From assembly GCF_040151475.1 (NCBI RefSeq), contig NZ_JBDKWG010000121.1:1-64000 (forward strand): a DNA stretch of 64,000 bases. Reading direction: 5' to 3'. The notes beneath the pieces are model-generated. The model was given only the letters and a program-made list of their open reading frames with translations. It was not told the DNA's origin and did not search any database. Shown piece by piece: positions 53,622 through 61,543 of this stretch (positions are counted from its first letter, which is position 1; each line of letters begins with the position of its first letter). Source of the stretch: CAXBNB01 sp040151475 (GTDB lineage: Bacteria; Bacteroidota; Bacteroidia; Cytophagales; Cyclobacteriaceae). Both the position numbers and the translations under genes were made by a program.

Positions 53622-54241
53622 TGGAAGTGATGGCACAAAAAGTTGATTTAAAAAAAGAGTTTCCTATGTATTATAGAGCGGGTAAAAGGCCTGAAACAAT
53701 AGATGTGGAAGAAAGTGAATTTTTGTCATTGTCTGGAATGGGAGCACCGGAAGGCAATCTGTTTATGGATAGCATTGCAGCCATCTATGCTGTGGCTTAC
53801 GTCGTAAAAAAAGGATACCAACAGATCGGGCTGGATTTTGTCGTTCCCAAGCTCGAATGTTTTTGGTGGGTAGAATCTGACCTTTCTTTCGACGAAACAC
53901 CGAGAAAAGAATGGTTTTGGGAGCTGCTCATACGAATGCCGGGATTTGTTGGAGCAAAACAAGTAGATGATTGTATTGCTGAGGTAATTCAAAAGAAAAA
54001 CATTTCTTTAGCGAATGAAGTCTATTTGAAAAATTTCGCAGAGGGAAAATCTGTTCAGATAATGCACATAGGATCTTATGAGGAAGAGAAACCCTCGATT
54101 GATAAATTATTGGAGTATGTGGCAAACGAAGGATTAGAAATATGTGGGCATCATCACGAGGTGTATATTTCAGACCCACGAAAAACTCCTGCTGAAAAGT
54201 TGAAAACGATACTTCGCTATGCAGTGAAGAACAAATATTAA
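53621..54241 (+). CDS. GyrI-like small-molecule-binding domain protein
   Basis: A 206-aa protein of the GyrI-like/SHS2 fold family (residues about 25-205; ESEFLSLSGMGAPEG; NFAEGKSVQIMHIGSYEEEKPSIDKLLEYV; HHHEVYISDPRKTPAEKLKTILRYAVK). Stand-alone members bind small hydrophobic compounds or hydrolyse them and are often under WYL or MerR-type regulators. One-base overlap with the preceding gene. No DNA-binding domain is present. Confidence 0.87.
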   Translation: MEVMAQKVDLKKEFPMYYRAGKRPETIDVEESEFLSLSGMGAPEGNLFMDSIAAIYAVAYVVKKGYQQIGLDFVVPKLECFWWVESDLSFDETPRKEWFWELLIRMPGFVGAKQVDDCIAEVIQKKNISLANEVYLKNFAEGKSVQIMHIGSYEEEKPSIDKLLEYVANEGLEICGHHHEVYISDPRKTPAEKLKTILRYAVKNKY

Positions 54242-54331
54242 ACATGAAGGCTGGAATTATATTGATCCTTCTCAAGGGTATAACTTTAGGAATGGTTTTA
54301 CCATCTACTTACACATCCAATAAATTTTGAT

Positions 54332-55414
54332 ATGACAAAACCTCTTAAAAACTATTTCGATTCTGATTTTGTATCTCGTCTGGCTGACGAACTTGTTGGT
54401 GTATATCCTTTGTTCGATTCCGTGGGCTTCCATAAGGCAGTTATAAACAAAGATTGGGAAGACAGAGAGCTCAAAGGCAGGATGAGACATATATCGGTTT
54501 CACTTGGAGTTTTTTTACCGGAATATGAGGTAGCAGTAGAGTTACTGAAAATAATAGCACCTAAATTCAATGGTTTTACTGCAATGGTATTTTCTGATTT
54601 TGTTGAGGTACATGGACTGGATGCTCCGGATATTTCTCTGGATGCATTAGAACATTTCACCAGGTACTCTAGTGCTGAATTTGCTATTAGGCCCTTTATC
54701 ATTGAGTATGAAGAGCAAGCCATGAAGAGAATGTTAGTTTGGTCAAAAGATGAAAATCATCACATAAGGAGGCTTTCTTCAGAGGGGTGCAGGCCGAGAT
54801 TGCCTTGGGCTATGGCGTTACCTAAATACAAAAAAGATCCTTCACCGGTTTTACCCATTTTGGAAAATCTAAAAAATGACGAATCTGAATATGTGAGAAG
54901 GAGTGTTGCCAACAACATCAACGACCTCACAAAAGACAATCCTGATATTGCTTTAGAAATTGCAAGATCATGGTTTGGCAATTCTACAAAAACCGACTGG
55001 ATACTTAAACATGGGATGAGGACATTGCTGAAGAAAGGCGATCAGGAGGCTCTTCGAATTTTTGGATTCAATGAAAAAGTAAATGCAAAAGTCTCTGACC
55101 TGAACTTATCCGAAGTTGAGGTGAAGATAGGGGAAGAACTCCAATTTGATTTCAAAATCACCAATTTGGATTTGAAGAAATCTTCATTGAAAGTAGGTTA
55201 CATGGTGGGGTATGTGAAGGCTTCAGATAAAGTATCGGAAAAGATTTTCCACGTATCTGAATTGACGTTTGAGCCAAAACAGACAGTTTCATTCAACAAG
55301 AAATTGTCATTCAAAGACCTGACCACACGCAAGCATTATCCGGGTGGTCATTATCTGTTTATTGCGATCAATGGAAAAGAAATGGCAAGAGTACATTTTG
55401 AAGTAACCGGATAA
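54332..55414 (+). CDS. AlkC-like DNA alkylation repair glycosylase with Ig-like tail
   Basis: A 360-aa protein. The first ~245 residues form HEAT-like helical repeats of the AlkC/AlkD superfamily (ENHHIRRLSSEGCRPRLPWAMA; SEYVRRSVANNINDLTKDNPD). The last ~110 residues (SDLNLSEVEVKIGEELQFDFKITNL..., ending ARVHFEVTG) look like an Ig-type beta-sandwich. An Ig-like tail is known for AlkC glycosylases, which remove alkylated bases such as 3-methylcytosine and 3-methyladenine without base flipping. Cytoplasmic; stands alone, 90 bp after the GyrI-like gene. Confidence 0.87.
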   Translation: MTKPLKNYFDSDFVSRLADELVGVYPLFDSVGFHKAVINKDWEDRELKGRMRHISVSLGVFLPEYEVAVELLKIIAPKFNGFTAMVFSDFVEVHGLDAPDISLDALEHFTRYSSAEFAIRPFIIEYEEQAMKRMLVWSKDENHHIRRLSSEGCRPRLPWAMALPKYKKDPSPVLPILENLKNDESEYVRRSVANNINDLTKDNPDIALEIARSWFGNSTKTDWILKHGMRTLLKKGDQEALRIFGFNEKVNAKVSDLNLSEVEVKIGEELQFDFKITNLDLKKSSLKVGYMVGYVKASDKVSEKIFHVSELTFEPKQTVSFNKKLSFKDLTTRKHYPGGHYLFIAINGKEMARVHFEVTG

Positions 55415-55438
55415 AATTGCCAGGATTAACATTCATAA

Positions 55439-56317
55439 TTAAGAGGCTATTTTTGACTTACTTTCTTTGAGTTCAATACCTTCAGGTGACGCTATAAAAC
55501 GCATAATCGAATTGATCACATGCTCATTCCAAAGCATTTTGTAATGCCCTATGCTTTCAAGTGTCACCAGTTCTGAGTTGTTCCATTTTTTATGCACTGC
55601 AATAGAGTTTTGATAGGGAAGAACTTTATCCTGACGGTCATGAATGAGCAGTAGCTTATTATAATTAAATGACTTGTGCATGTCTTCAATATTCATTTCA
55701 GCAACAGGTTTCCCAATGAGTTTTTGAGCCATTTCCAGAGTTTTTTCGAACGCCTTATCACTTAATTTGACAAAGGATTGATAACCTTGCAGCACTTCCC
55801 CGAATTTGTTGGGGTTTGTTAGCAGGACTAGTTTATCAATATCGAATCTGGAGTCGGCCAAAGAAAATGTGCTGACTGCAGACCCAAAGGAATGAGCGAT
55901 TACCGAGAAGGGCTTATCCGGATACATTTTTTCAACTACAGCCAAAAAATATTCCCGACAAATTTTGAGATTGGCTCGTTTAAGTTTGGAAAACCCATGA
56001 GCAGGAAGGTTAAATGCTACTACATAATATCCTTGTTCCACCAGTTGGAAGGCTATGGCAGCCATACTTCCGGCGTTGCTGTCCCACCCGTGTACCAGCA
56101 GTACTAAAGGGTTTTTAGGATCACCCAATTCATAACAATCAATGTCTTCTAAATGATGGGAAATTCTAAAGTGGCGGCTAAGGTTGTAAAATTGCCTTTC
56201 ATTTTTTCGGACAATTTTTTTCCTTGTTTTTTGGAAAAGAAGAAATGCATGTTTTCCGGCCAGAGTAGGTGTAATCATGGAAAGCGTTTTGAAATAGAGT
56301 TTAATTATGCGTATCAT
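55439..56317 (-). CDS. Alpha/beta hydrolase under TetR control
   Basis: A 292-aa hydrolase. Nucleophile Ser143 in IAHSFGSAV (AxSxG-type elbow), oxyanion region LVHGWDSNAG, Asp in HDRQDKVLPY and His in SIGHYKML. An N-terminal hydrophobic stretch may be a weak membrane association. The substrate is unknown; members are esterases or lipases. It follows the TetR gene on the same strand, and a TetR operator candidate lies 19 bp upstream of its start. Confidence 0.88.
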   Translation of the reverse strand: MIRIIKLYFKTLSMITPTLAGKHAFLLFQKTRKKIVRKNERQFYNLSRHFRISHHLEDIDCYELGDPKNPLVLLVHGWDSNAGSMAAIAFQLVEQGYYVVAFNLPAHGFSKLKRANLKICREYFLAVVEKMYPDKPFSVIAHSFGSAVSTFSLADSRFDIDKLVLLTNPNKFGEVLQGYQSFVKLSDKAFEKTLEMAQKLIGKPVAEMNIEDMHKSFNYNKLLLIHDRQDKVLPYQNSIAVHKKWNNSELVTLESIGHYKMLWNEHVINSIMRFIASPEGIELKESKSKIAS

Positions 56318-56336
56318 AATTTTAAAGGATTATAAT

Positions 56337-56350
56337 ATACCAAACGGTAT
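56337..56350. promoter_or_regulatory. Candidate TetR operator upstream of the hydrolase
   Basis: ATACCAAACGGTAT: half-sites ATACC and GGTAT as in the perfect palindrome in front of the TetR gene, with a different 4-base centre. Confidence 0.7.
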
Positions 56351-56368
56351 ATTTATGTTTAAATTTTT

Positions 56369-56986
56369 TTATTTTTTCAATTCTTCATCAATCATTTTGT
56401 CCAAAAAATCCATCATTTCGTGTAAGTATGTTCTGTCATTCATGGTGACAGCCATGAAAATGCTTCCCTCCATTAGTGCAAAAATCCTATAGGCGTATTT
56501 TTTTGGGTTAACCGTCTCTTTTATTCCTCCGGTATCTATCCCTTTTTGAATTAAAAAGACGAGATTGTTTTGAAAGTCTGTAATCACCTGTTGCACTTTT
56601 TGAAGCAACTGAGGATTATTGTTCTTGGCATCTACGCCTATATTTAATATGGGACAACCACCCAACGTATTGCTGTAATCGTGGTATCCTCTATAGAATT
56701 CAGTCATTGCATACAACTTCTCTATTGGAGTTTTTACCTTTCTGGTGTAAGATCTCATCTCTTCAGAGATTTTTTTTATATTAAAATCAAAGGCTGACAG
56801 AGCAAGTTGTTCCTTGTTTGCAAAATTACCATATACAGCTCCCTTCGTAAGCCCTGTTGCTTTGGTTATTTCAGCCATACTGGTGCCTATATAGCCGTGT
56901 TTGTTGAATACCGGGGCTACAGTTTCGATGATAAACAGGGAAGTACGTTCAGCTTTTGAGAGCATTGGTAAATTAATTTCTGGCAA
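56369..56986 (-). CDS. TetR/AcrR-family transcriptional regulator
   Basis: A 205-aa regulator. The N-terminal HTH (about 10-57; MAEITKATGLTKGAVYGNFANKEQLALSAF, partly shown) is canonical, and the C-terminal ligand domain contains GCPILNIGVDAKNNNP, typical of a Bacteroidota TetR group (TetR_C_16-like). Perfect palindromic operator at 57000-57013 in front of its own gene suggests autorepression; a second half-site match precedes the hydrolase. Confidence 0.93.
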   Translation of the reverse strand: MPEINLPMLSKAERTSLFIIETVAPVFNKHGYIGTSMAEITKATGLTKGAVYGNFANKEQLALSAFDFNIKKISEEMRSYTRKVKTPIEKLYAMTEFYRGYHDYSNTLGGCPILNIGVDAKNNNPQLLQKVQQVITDFQNNLVFLIQKGIDTGGIKETVNPKKYAYRIFALMEGSIFMAVTMNDRTYLHEMMDFLDKMIDEELKK

Positions 56987-56999
56987 ACATATATAAAAA

Positions 57000-57013
57000 A
57001 TACCAATTGGTAT
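57000..57013. promoter_or_regulatory. Candidate TetR operator (ATACCAATTGGTAT)
   Basis: Perfect 14-bp palindrome, 13 bp upstream of the TetR start codon. Shares both half-sites with the site at 56337-56350. Confidence 0.8.
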
Positions 57014-57038
57014 AATAAATAGGGATTATTTTAAGCAT

Positions 57039-57068
57039 AAAAAAAGGGAATGATCTCCTCATTCCCTT
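57039..57068 (-). terminator. Rho-independent terminator of the ferredoxin gene
   Basis: Ten-base stem AAGGGAATGA/TCATTCCCTT with TCTCC loop; on the minus strand it is followed by seven T. Strong match to an intrinsic terminator. Confidence 0.88.
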
Positions 57069-57091
57069 TCATTCGAATATTTATATGGCTT

Positions 57092-57439
57092 CTATTCGTT
57101 GTGAAGCCATGCTTTTTTAGCAAGCAATTCTTCTTCGGTTTCTTCATAATCAGGATCATCCACACAACAATCTACAGGACATACCGCTGCACATTGTGGT
57201 TCTTCATGAAATCCATTACACTCGGTACACTTACCGGGTACTATATAGTAAAGTTCGTCCGATACCGGTTCTTGATTTTCGTTTGCATCTACTTCTGTTC
57301 CATCCTCCAGTTCTACTTCTGTGAGTGCTGTGCCACCTGCCCAGGTCCATTCAATTCCTCCTTCGTAAATGGCAGTATTCGGGCATTCCGGTTCACAAGC
57401 TCCGCAATTGATGCATTCGTCTGTTATAATGATTGCCAT
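57092..57439 (-). CDS. 2[4Fe-4S] ferredoxin with long inter-cluster insert
   Basis: A 115-aa ferredoxin. Cluster I ligands Cys9, Cys12, Cys15, Cys19 (CINCGACEPECP). Cluster II pattern Cys71-x2-Cys74-x8-Cys83-x3-Cys87, as in Allochromatium-type ferredoxins with an 8-residue loop. The segment between the clusters (about 21-70) is far longer than normal and strand-forming. It is likely a low-potential electron carrier in the cytoplasm. It is divergent from the acyl-CoA reductase gene, with a palindromic intergenic region; a shared role is inferred only from position. Confidence 0.93.
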   Translation of the reverse strand: MAIIITDECINCGACEPECPNTAIYEGGIEWTWAGGTALTEVELEDGTEVDANENQEPVSDELYYIVPGKCTECNGFHEEPQCAAVCPVDCCVDDPDYEETEEELLAKKAWLHNE

Positions 57440-57476
57440 TTTGTTCTGTGTTTATTGTACTTAAAAAGTTAAGTGT

Positions 57477-57499
57477 GCAAAATTAAACATTAATTTTGC
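57477..57499. promoter_or_regulatory. Divergent palindrome with TAATTTTG boxes on both strands
   Basis: GCAAAATTAA/TTAATTTTGC with a 3-base centre. Each arm contains TAATTTTG (a TAnnTTTG -7 match) facing outward, toward the ferredoxin and toward the acyl-CoA reductase. It could be two back-to-back promoters or an operator. Confidence 0.45.
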
Positions 57500-57542
57500 C
57501 CGCCAAAGATTTTGAATTATTTAATCCGATAAATTCCGAAAT

Positions 57543-58538
57543 ATGATAGACAAAGACAGAATTGTGCCATTCGTCCAACTGGGAGACTATATTGATGCAC
57601 TTTTGAATGGTGATGATAAGGAGTTTTTTCAGGCTGTTCAAAATCAAAACAACTGGTTTACAGAAGAAAGTGTCAGGTTTTCATTGTTGGGTATCAGGAA
57701 ATTTTTGGATAGGGAAATACTTGAAAAATGGACTGGTAATTATACATTACCCAAAGATTCGAATAAACGAATAGGGGTGATAATGGCTGGTAATATTCCC
57801 CTGGTTGGATTTCATGATTTGCTTTCTGTACTTATATCTGGGCACCATATTATGGTGAAGCCCGGATCACAGGACAGCTTATTGATGACCAAAATAATTA
57901 ATACGCTGATAGAGATTGAACCGGAATATAAGGCCAGGATAGAAATCGTAGAGAGACTCAATGATGCAGATGCTTTTATTGGTACGGGTAGTGATAATTC
58001 AGCCAGATATTTCAAATATTATTTTGGAAAGAAGCCACATATTATCAGAAAAAACAGAACTTCTGTTGCTGTTTTGACTGGAAATGAATCAGAAGAAGAC
58101 ATTCACAATCTGGGGAAAGACATCTTTACTTATTATGGACTGGGATGCAGAAACGTATCAAAGGCCTATGTGCCTCAGGGGTATAGCTTCCAGTTTTTCC
58201 TGGACTCATTGCAGCAGTTTGAGTCAGTGGGAGACCATCATAAGTACAGAAACAATTATGATTACAATAGGTCAATTTATTTGGTGAATAGAGAGCCTCA
58301 TTTGGACAATGGGTTTTTATTGGTAAAAGAAAGCAAGGAATTGGTGTCTCCTATTTCGGTACTGTTTTATGAGCAATATGAGAGTAAAGAGGAGTTGAAG
58401 TCTGTTTTGAAGGAAAATGAAGGCAAGATTCAATGCATCATAGGAGAGGAGTATATTCCGTTTGGCAAGGCGCAAGAACCGGAGGTGTGGGATTATGCTG
58501 ACGGGGTGGATACACTGGAGTTTCTTAGCCAGTTGTAG
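57543..58538 (+). CDS. LuxC-type acyl-CoA reductase
   Basis: A 331-aa member of the LuxC/acyl-CoA reductase family of the aldehyde dehydrogenase superfamily. Candidate catalytic Cys202 in YYGLGCRNVSKAY; NAD(P) region NKRIGVIMAGNIPLVGFHDLL. It should reduce acyl-CoA to aldehyde. In Bacteroidota the gene often neighbours a 4Fe-4S ferredoxin, as here. Somewhat shorter than LuxC (about 480 aa) but full for the Bacteroidota form. Physiological role unknown. Confidence 0.9.
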   Translation: MIDKDRIVPFVQLGDYIDALLNGDDKEFFQAVQNQNNWFTEESVRFSLLGIRKFLDREILEKWTGNYTLPKDSNKRIGVIMAGNIPLVGFHDLLSVLISGHHIMVKPGSQDSLLMTKIINTLIEIEPEYKARIEIVERLNDADAFIGTGSDNSARYFKYYFGKKPHIIRKNRTSVAVLTGNESEEDIHNLGKDIFTYYGLGCRNVSKAYVPQGYSFQFFLDSLQQFESVGDHHKYRNNYDYNRSIYLVNREPHLDNGFLLVKESKELVSPISVLFYEQYESKEELKSVLKENEGKIQCIIGEEYIPFGKAQEPEVWDYADGVDTLEFLSQL

Positions 58539-58587
58539 TTATGTTTTTTTTGTTGAGATCAAAAGATTTTTTTGTTAAATTAGTAAG

Positions 58588-58938
58588 ATGAAAAACGAAG
58601 AAAGAATTATAGAAATCCTTGCAGAATCTTTGAGAAAGCAAGACAGGCAGGAAGAATTGTTGACCAAGCTAGTTGAATCTCATATAAAGCAAGGGGAAAC
58701 CATGGAAAAGCATGGAGTTATATTAGAAAAGCATGGAACAATATTGGAACGACAGGGTTCATTGATAGAAAAGCAAGGAGTCATCCTTGAAAAACAAAGT
58801 GGCATCCTTGGTAAGCTGTTGGAAGGACAGGAGCGGCTAACAACAGAATTTCACAGGATGAATGATCACTTGCTCACCAAACAGAATAAAATGGAAGACC
58901 GTATCGTGCGCCTTGAGAATAAAGTCTTTAAAGCATAA
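58588..58938 (+). CDS. Heptad-repeat coiled-coil protein
   Basis: A 116-aa protein of unknown function. Residues about 35-80 hold at least five near-perfect 7-residue repeats of the type E-K-H/Q-G-x-I-L, predicted to be a long coiled coil. The N- and C-terminal parts are also helical and charged. No signal peptide. Its stop is 1 bp from the end of the convergent CDF gene. The repeats at the DNA level suggest growth by slippage, so length may vary among strains. Confidence 0.75.
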   Translation: MKNEERIIEILAESLRKQDRQEELLTKLVESHIKQGETMEKHGVILEKHGTILERQGSLIEKQGVILEKQSGILGKLLEGQERLTTEFHRMNDHLLTKQNKMEDRIVRLENKVFKA

Positions 58939-58939
58939 C

Positions 58940-59827
58940 TCAGCAATCCTTCAACTCACAATCTTCTTCTTCGCAATCCATCTCTATAGTGACATGATCT
59001 ATGGCATTTTGACTTATTACTTCTCTTACTTTAGCTTTTAATAACATTTGTTCCTGCATGTCAATGCCTTTTTTCAATACGATATGTATGCTCATGACAT
59101 GATAATTGCCATCCATACTCCAGATGTGCATGTCGTGAATGCCTTTTACCTTTGGGAGTAACATGATCTTTTGTTTCAATGTTTTTTGATCCGGCTCGGA
59201 AGGGTAAGCCTGAAGTACAATTTTAAAACTCGTTTTCAGGTTTTTGAAAACATTATAAAGAATAAATCCAGTAATCAGCAACGATAAAACAGGATCGATA
59301 ATGGGAACCGAATAAAACATCATTACCATGCTGGCAATCAACACTGCTGCCCAGCCCAATACATCTTCCAGCAGGTGGAGAGACACTACTTTTTCATTGA
59401 GGGATTTCCCTTTTTTCAATTTAAAAACAGCAGCCCCATTTACGATTATTCCTAATATGGACAATATCAGCATACCTTTAGCATCGGGTTGTACAGGATT
59501 CCAAAGCCTGGGTAAAGTTTCCCTTATTATAAGGAGTGACCCTACCACCAGTACTATCGAATTGATGATAGCTCCCAACACTGAAAATCTCTTGTAACCG
59601 TAGGAAAATGTTTTATCCCTGCCTTTTTTGGACAGCTTTTGAAAGTACCACGACATTCCCAGGCTGAGGCTATCTCCCAGGTCGTGAACAGCATCGGATA
59701 GTATCGCCATGCTATTCACATACAGCCCACCGATAAGTTCGATAATCGTAAATACCAGATTCAGGAAAAATGCAACTTTGATATTTCCTACATCGTGGTG
59801 GTGCTCATGTGAGTGCTGATGTCCCAT
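58940..59827 (-). CDS. Cation diffusion facilitator (zinc/cobalt/cadmium exporter)
   Basis: A 295-aa CDF protein. The His-rich N-terminus (GHQHSHEHHHD) precedes six transmembrane helices with metal-site motifs SDAVHDLGDS (TM2) and LHLLEDVLGW (TM5), and a cytoplasmic ferredoxin-like domain (KVKGIHDMHIWSMDGNYHVMSIHI). The Cys-rich tail (CEEEDCELKDC) may bind metal. Exports divalent cations using the proton gradient. Alone on the minus strand, adjacent to the repeat array upstream. Confidence 0.94.
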   Translation of the reverse strand: MGHQHSHEHHHDVGNIKVAFFLNLVFTIIELIGGLYVNSMAILSDAVHDLGDSLSLGMSWYFQKLSKKGRDKTFSYGYKRFSVLGAIINSIVLVVGSLLIIRETLPRLWNPVQPDAKGMLILSILGIIVNGAAVFKLKKGKSLNEKVVSLHLLEDVLGWAAVLIASMVMMFYSVPIIDPVLSLLITGFILYNVFKNLKTSFKIVLQAYPSEPDQKTLKQKIMLLPKVKGIHDMHIWSMDGNYHVMSIHIVLKKGIDMQEQMLLKAKVREVISQNAIDHVTIEMDCEEEDCELKDC

Positions 59828-60137
59828 TTTGTTTAACTATTTTATTGTCTAACCCTTATTCTGTCTTTTAGTTTTCGCTAGTTGGCCGTTGACCGTTGAC
59901 TTTTAATAAAGATAGAGAAAAAGCGAAATTCATCCATTATTAATACTTGGATTTACTCTGGAATTAAAGCTTCTTCCTTCACGAATCCGTTCCGAAACCT
60001 GCCTGTTTCATCCTCTCTTTGCGAATCTTATCCTTCCTTGACCAGTTTTTCCTCCTTCCTCAGACTCTTACTGCTTTCACTCCGAAGTACCTCCCTTCGC
60101 AGACTCCCTGACTGCCCCAGGTAGTTGTTCTGCGATC
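59828..60137. other. Intergenic region leading into the repeat array
   Basis: 310 bp with no gene. From about 59995 it contains the array's first repeat units: a CCTGCCTGTTTCATC segment also at 61018, the CCGAAGTACCTCCCTTCGC segment at 60082 also at 61411, and a hairpin-A relative at 60097-60135 with stem CGCAGA/TCTGCG. Confidence 0.6.
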
Positions 60138-60235
60138 CCAGGGTACGCCACCTCGCCGGATTTATTCCGGCGTCCCTTCGGGTTTTCTTACATAGTCAGC
60201 TCTGCACACCAGAGAAAACAGACATATCTCGGAAC

Positions 60236-60321
60236 ACCTGCCTGGGGCAGTCAGGAATCTAGTGAGGTGGTGAAGCAGAGGGGTGCCGGAATACCTGCCT
60301 GACGGCCGGCAGGAGTCCGGC
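60236..60321. repeat. 86-bp direct repeat, copy 1
   Basis: Matches 60529-60614 with a single base difference. Contains two nested short palindromes around CCTGCCTG and GGCAGG. Confidence 0.9.
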
Positions 60322-60499
60322 GAGGTGGTTACTCCCTTCCCGGATTTATCCGGGACTTATTTCTTCCCAAAGCTGTTCTATTCTTTCTTCCTATACCTGT
60401 TTCATCTTTTCTTCTCAGACTCCTGCTGTCTAGGCAGTTGTTCTGCGATCTGTCTTTTCCCCAACTGTCAATGCAAGAAAACTCCAAGGGACACCGGAA
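60315..60499. repeat. 185-bp direct repeat, copy 1
   Basis: Matches 61183-61367 with no indels and a handful of substitutions. Includes the hairpin CCCGGATTTATCCGGG and a hairpin-A relative. Confidence 0.9.
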
Positions 60500-60528
60500 C
60501 AAGTCCGGTGAGGTGGATACTTCGAAAT

Positions 60529-60614
60529 ACCTGCCTGGGGCAGTCAGGAATCTAGTGAGGTGGTGAAGCAGAGGGGTGCCGGAATACCTGCCTGACGGCC
60601 GGCAGGAATCCGGC
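60529..60614. repeat. 86-bp direct repeat, copy 2
   Basis: Second copy of 60236-60321; ends 90 bp before the GIY-YIG start codon. Confidence 0.9.
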
Positions 60615-60704
60615 AATGTGGTTGCTTCATACTAAGGTTATTCAGACATCAAATTCTCCTCATTTGACTTCAAAAATAGTGATTCAATTCTTACCTTTAA
60701 TTCC

Positions 60705-61007
60705 ATGTCCGTTTCGGTAAATTACTTTGTCTATATCATTACCAACAAGAACAATACAGTGTTGTACACCGGATTTACAGATGATTTGGAGAGGAGAACC
60801 TATGAACATAGAAACAAGATTCACAAAGGTTTTTCTTTGAAATACAATTGCTTCAAACTGGTGTATTTCGAGGAATTTAAAGAGATGGCAGATGCCCTTC
60901 ATCGTGAAGTTCAGTTGAAAAAATACAGGAGAAAGTGGAAGGAAAACCTTATCAATGAGTTCAATCCAGATTGGAGGGACTTGTATGAGGATTTCGTTGT
61001 TGATTAA
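60705..61007 (+). CDS. GIY-YIG family nuclease
   Basis: A 100-aa single-domain nuclease of the UvrC-N/YhbQ type. The GIY-YIG motif is seen as FVYIITN...VLYTGFT, the catalytic Arg in DDLERRTYEH, and the typical tail EFNPDWRDLYED. Such stand-alone proteins are common and often multicopy in Bacteroidota, with unproven roles in DNA repair, uptake or mobility. Here the gene lies inside a dense array of nested palindromes and long direct repeats. A functional link to the repeats is my inference. Confidence 0.92.
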   Translation: MSVSVNYFVYIITNKNNTVLYTGFTDDLERRTYEHRNKIHKGFSLKYNCFKLVYFEEFKEMADALHREVQLKKYRRKWKENLINEFNPDWRDLYEDFVVD

Positions 61008-61182
61008 TTCGTTCTTCCCCTGCCTGTTTCATCTGTCTTTTGCGGATCTTATCCTTCCTCAGACTTACCTCCTTTGCGGACTCCCTGACTGCCGTCCCAG
61101 GCAGTTGTTCCGCAATCTGTCTATTTTACAATGAGATGTCAGGGCTGGCAATATAAGAAAACCCGAAGGGACGCCGGAACAG

Positions 61183-61367
61183 GTCCGGCGAGGTGGTTAC
61201 TCCCTTCCCGGATTTATCCGGGACTTCTTTCTTCCCAAAGCTGTTCTATTCTTTCTTCCTATACCTGTTTCATCTTTTCTTCTCAGACTCCTGCTGTCCA
61301 GGCAGTTGTTCTGCAATCTATCTTTTCCCAAACTGTCAATGCAAGAAAACTCCAAGGGACACCGGAA
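61183..61367. repeat. 185-bp direct repeat, copy 2
   Basis: Second copy of 60315-60499. Past the common end, this copy carries a nested CCTGCCTGACGGCCGGCAGG palindrome inside the CCGGA/TCCGG loop where copy 1 has only four bases. Confidence 0.9.
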
Positions 61368-61543
61368 TACCTGCCTGACGGCCGGCAGGAGTCCGGTGAG
61401 GTAGATACTCCGAAGTACCTCCCTTCGCGGACTCTGTTCTGCGATCTGTCTGTTTTCTCTGGTGTGCAGAGTTGACAATGTAAGAAAACCCGAAGGGACG
61501 CCGGAATACCTGCCTACGGGCAGTCAGGAGTCCGGCGAGGTGG

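Larger units (their letters stand above)
60138..61543. mobile_element. Nested-palindrome repeat array around a GIY-YIG gene, with inverted arms
   Basis: The left arm (60138-60224) is the near-perfect reverse complement of 61447-61543; the right arm carries an additional short palindrome inside its CCGGA/TCCGG loop. Between them are two long direct repeats (86 bp and 185 bp, each twice), five copies of a palindromic unit AGGGACrCCGGAA-N-TCCGGyGAGG, and four hairpin-A relatives, with one GIY-YIG gene in the middle. No transposase is present. Mobility is inferred from the inverted arms. Confidence 0.6.

Noticed and set aside
57050..57472. 140-codon plus-strand frame over the ferredoxin
   Set aside because: It is antisense to a clear 2[4Fe-4S] ferredoxin with all cysteine ligands and its own terminator.
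61131..61478. Open frames on both strands inside the repeat array (about 90-115 codons)
   Set aside because: They are made of the palindromic repeats and recur in each repeat copy; no domain or start signal, and composition follows the repeats.
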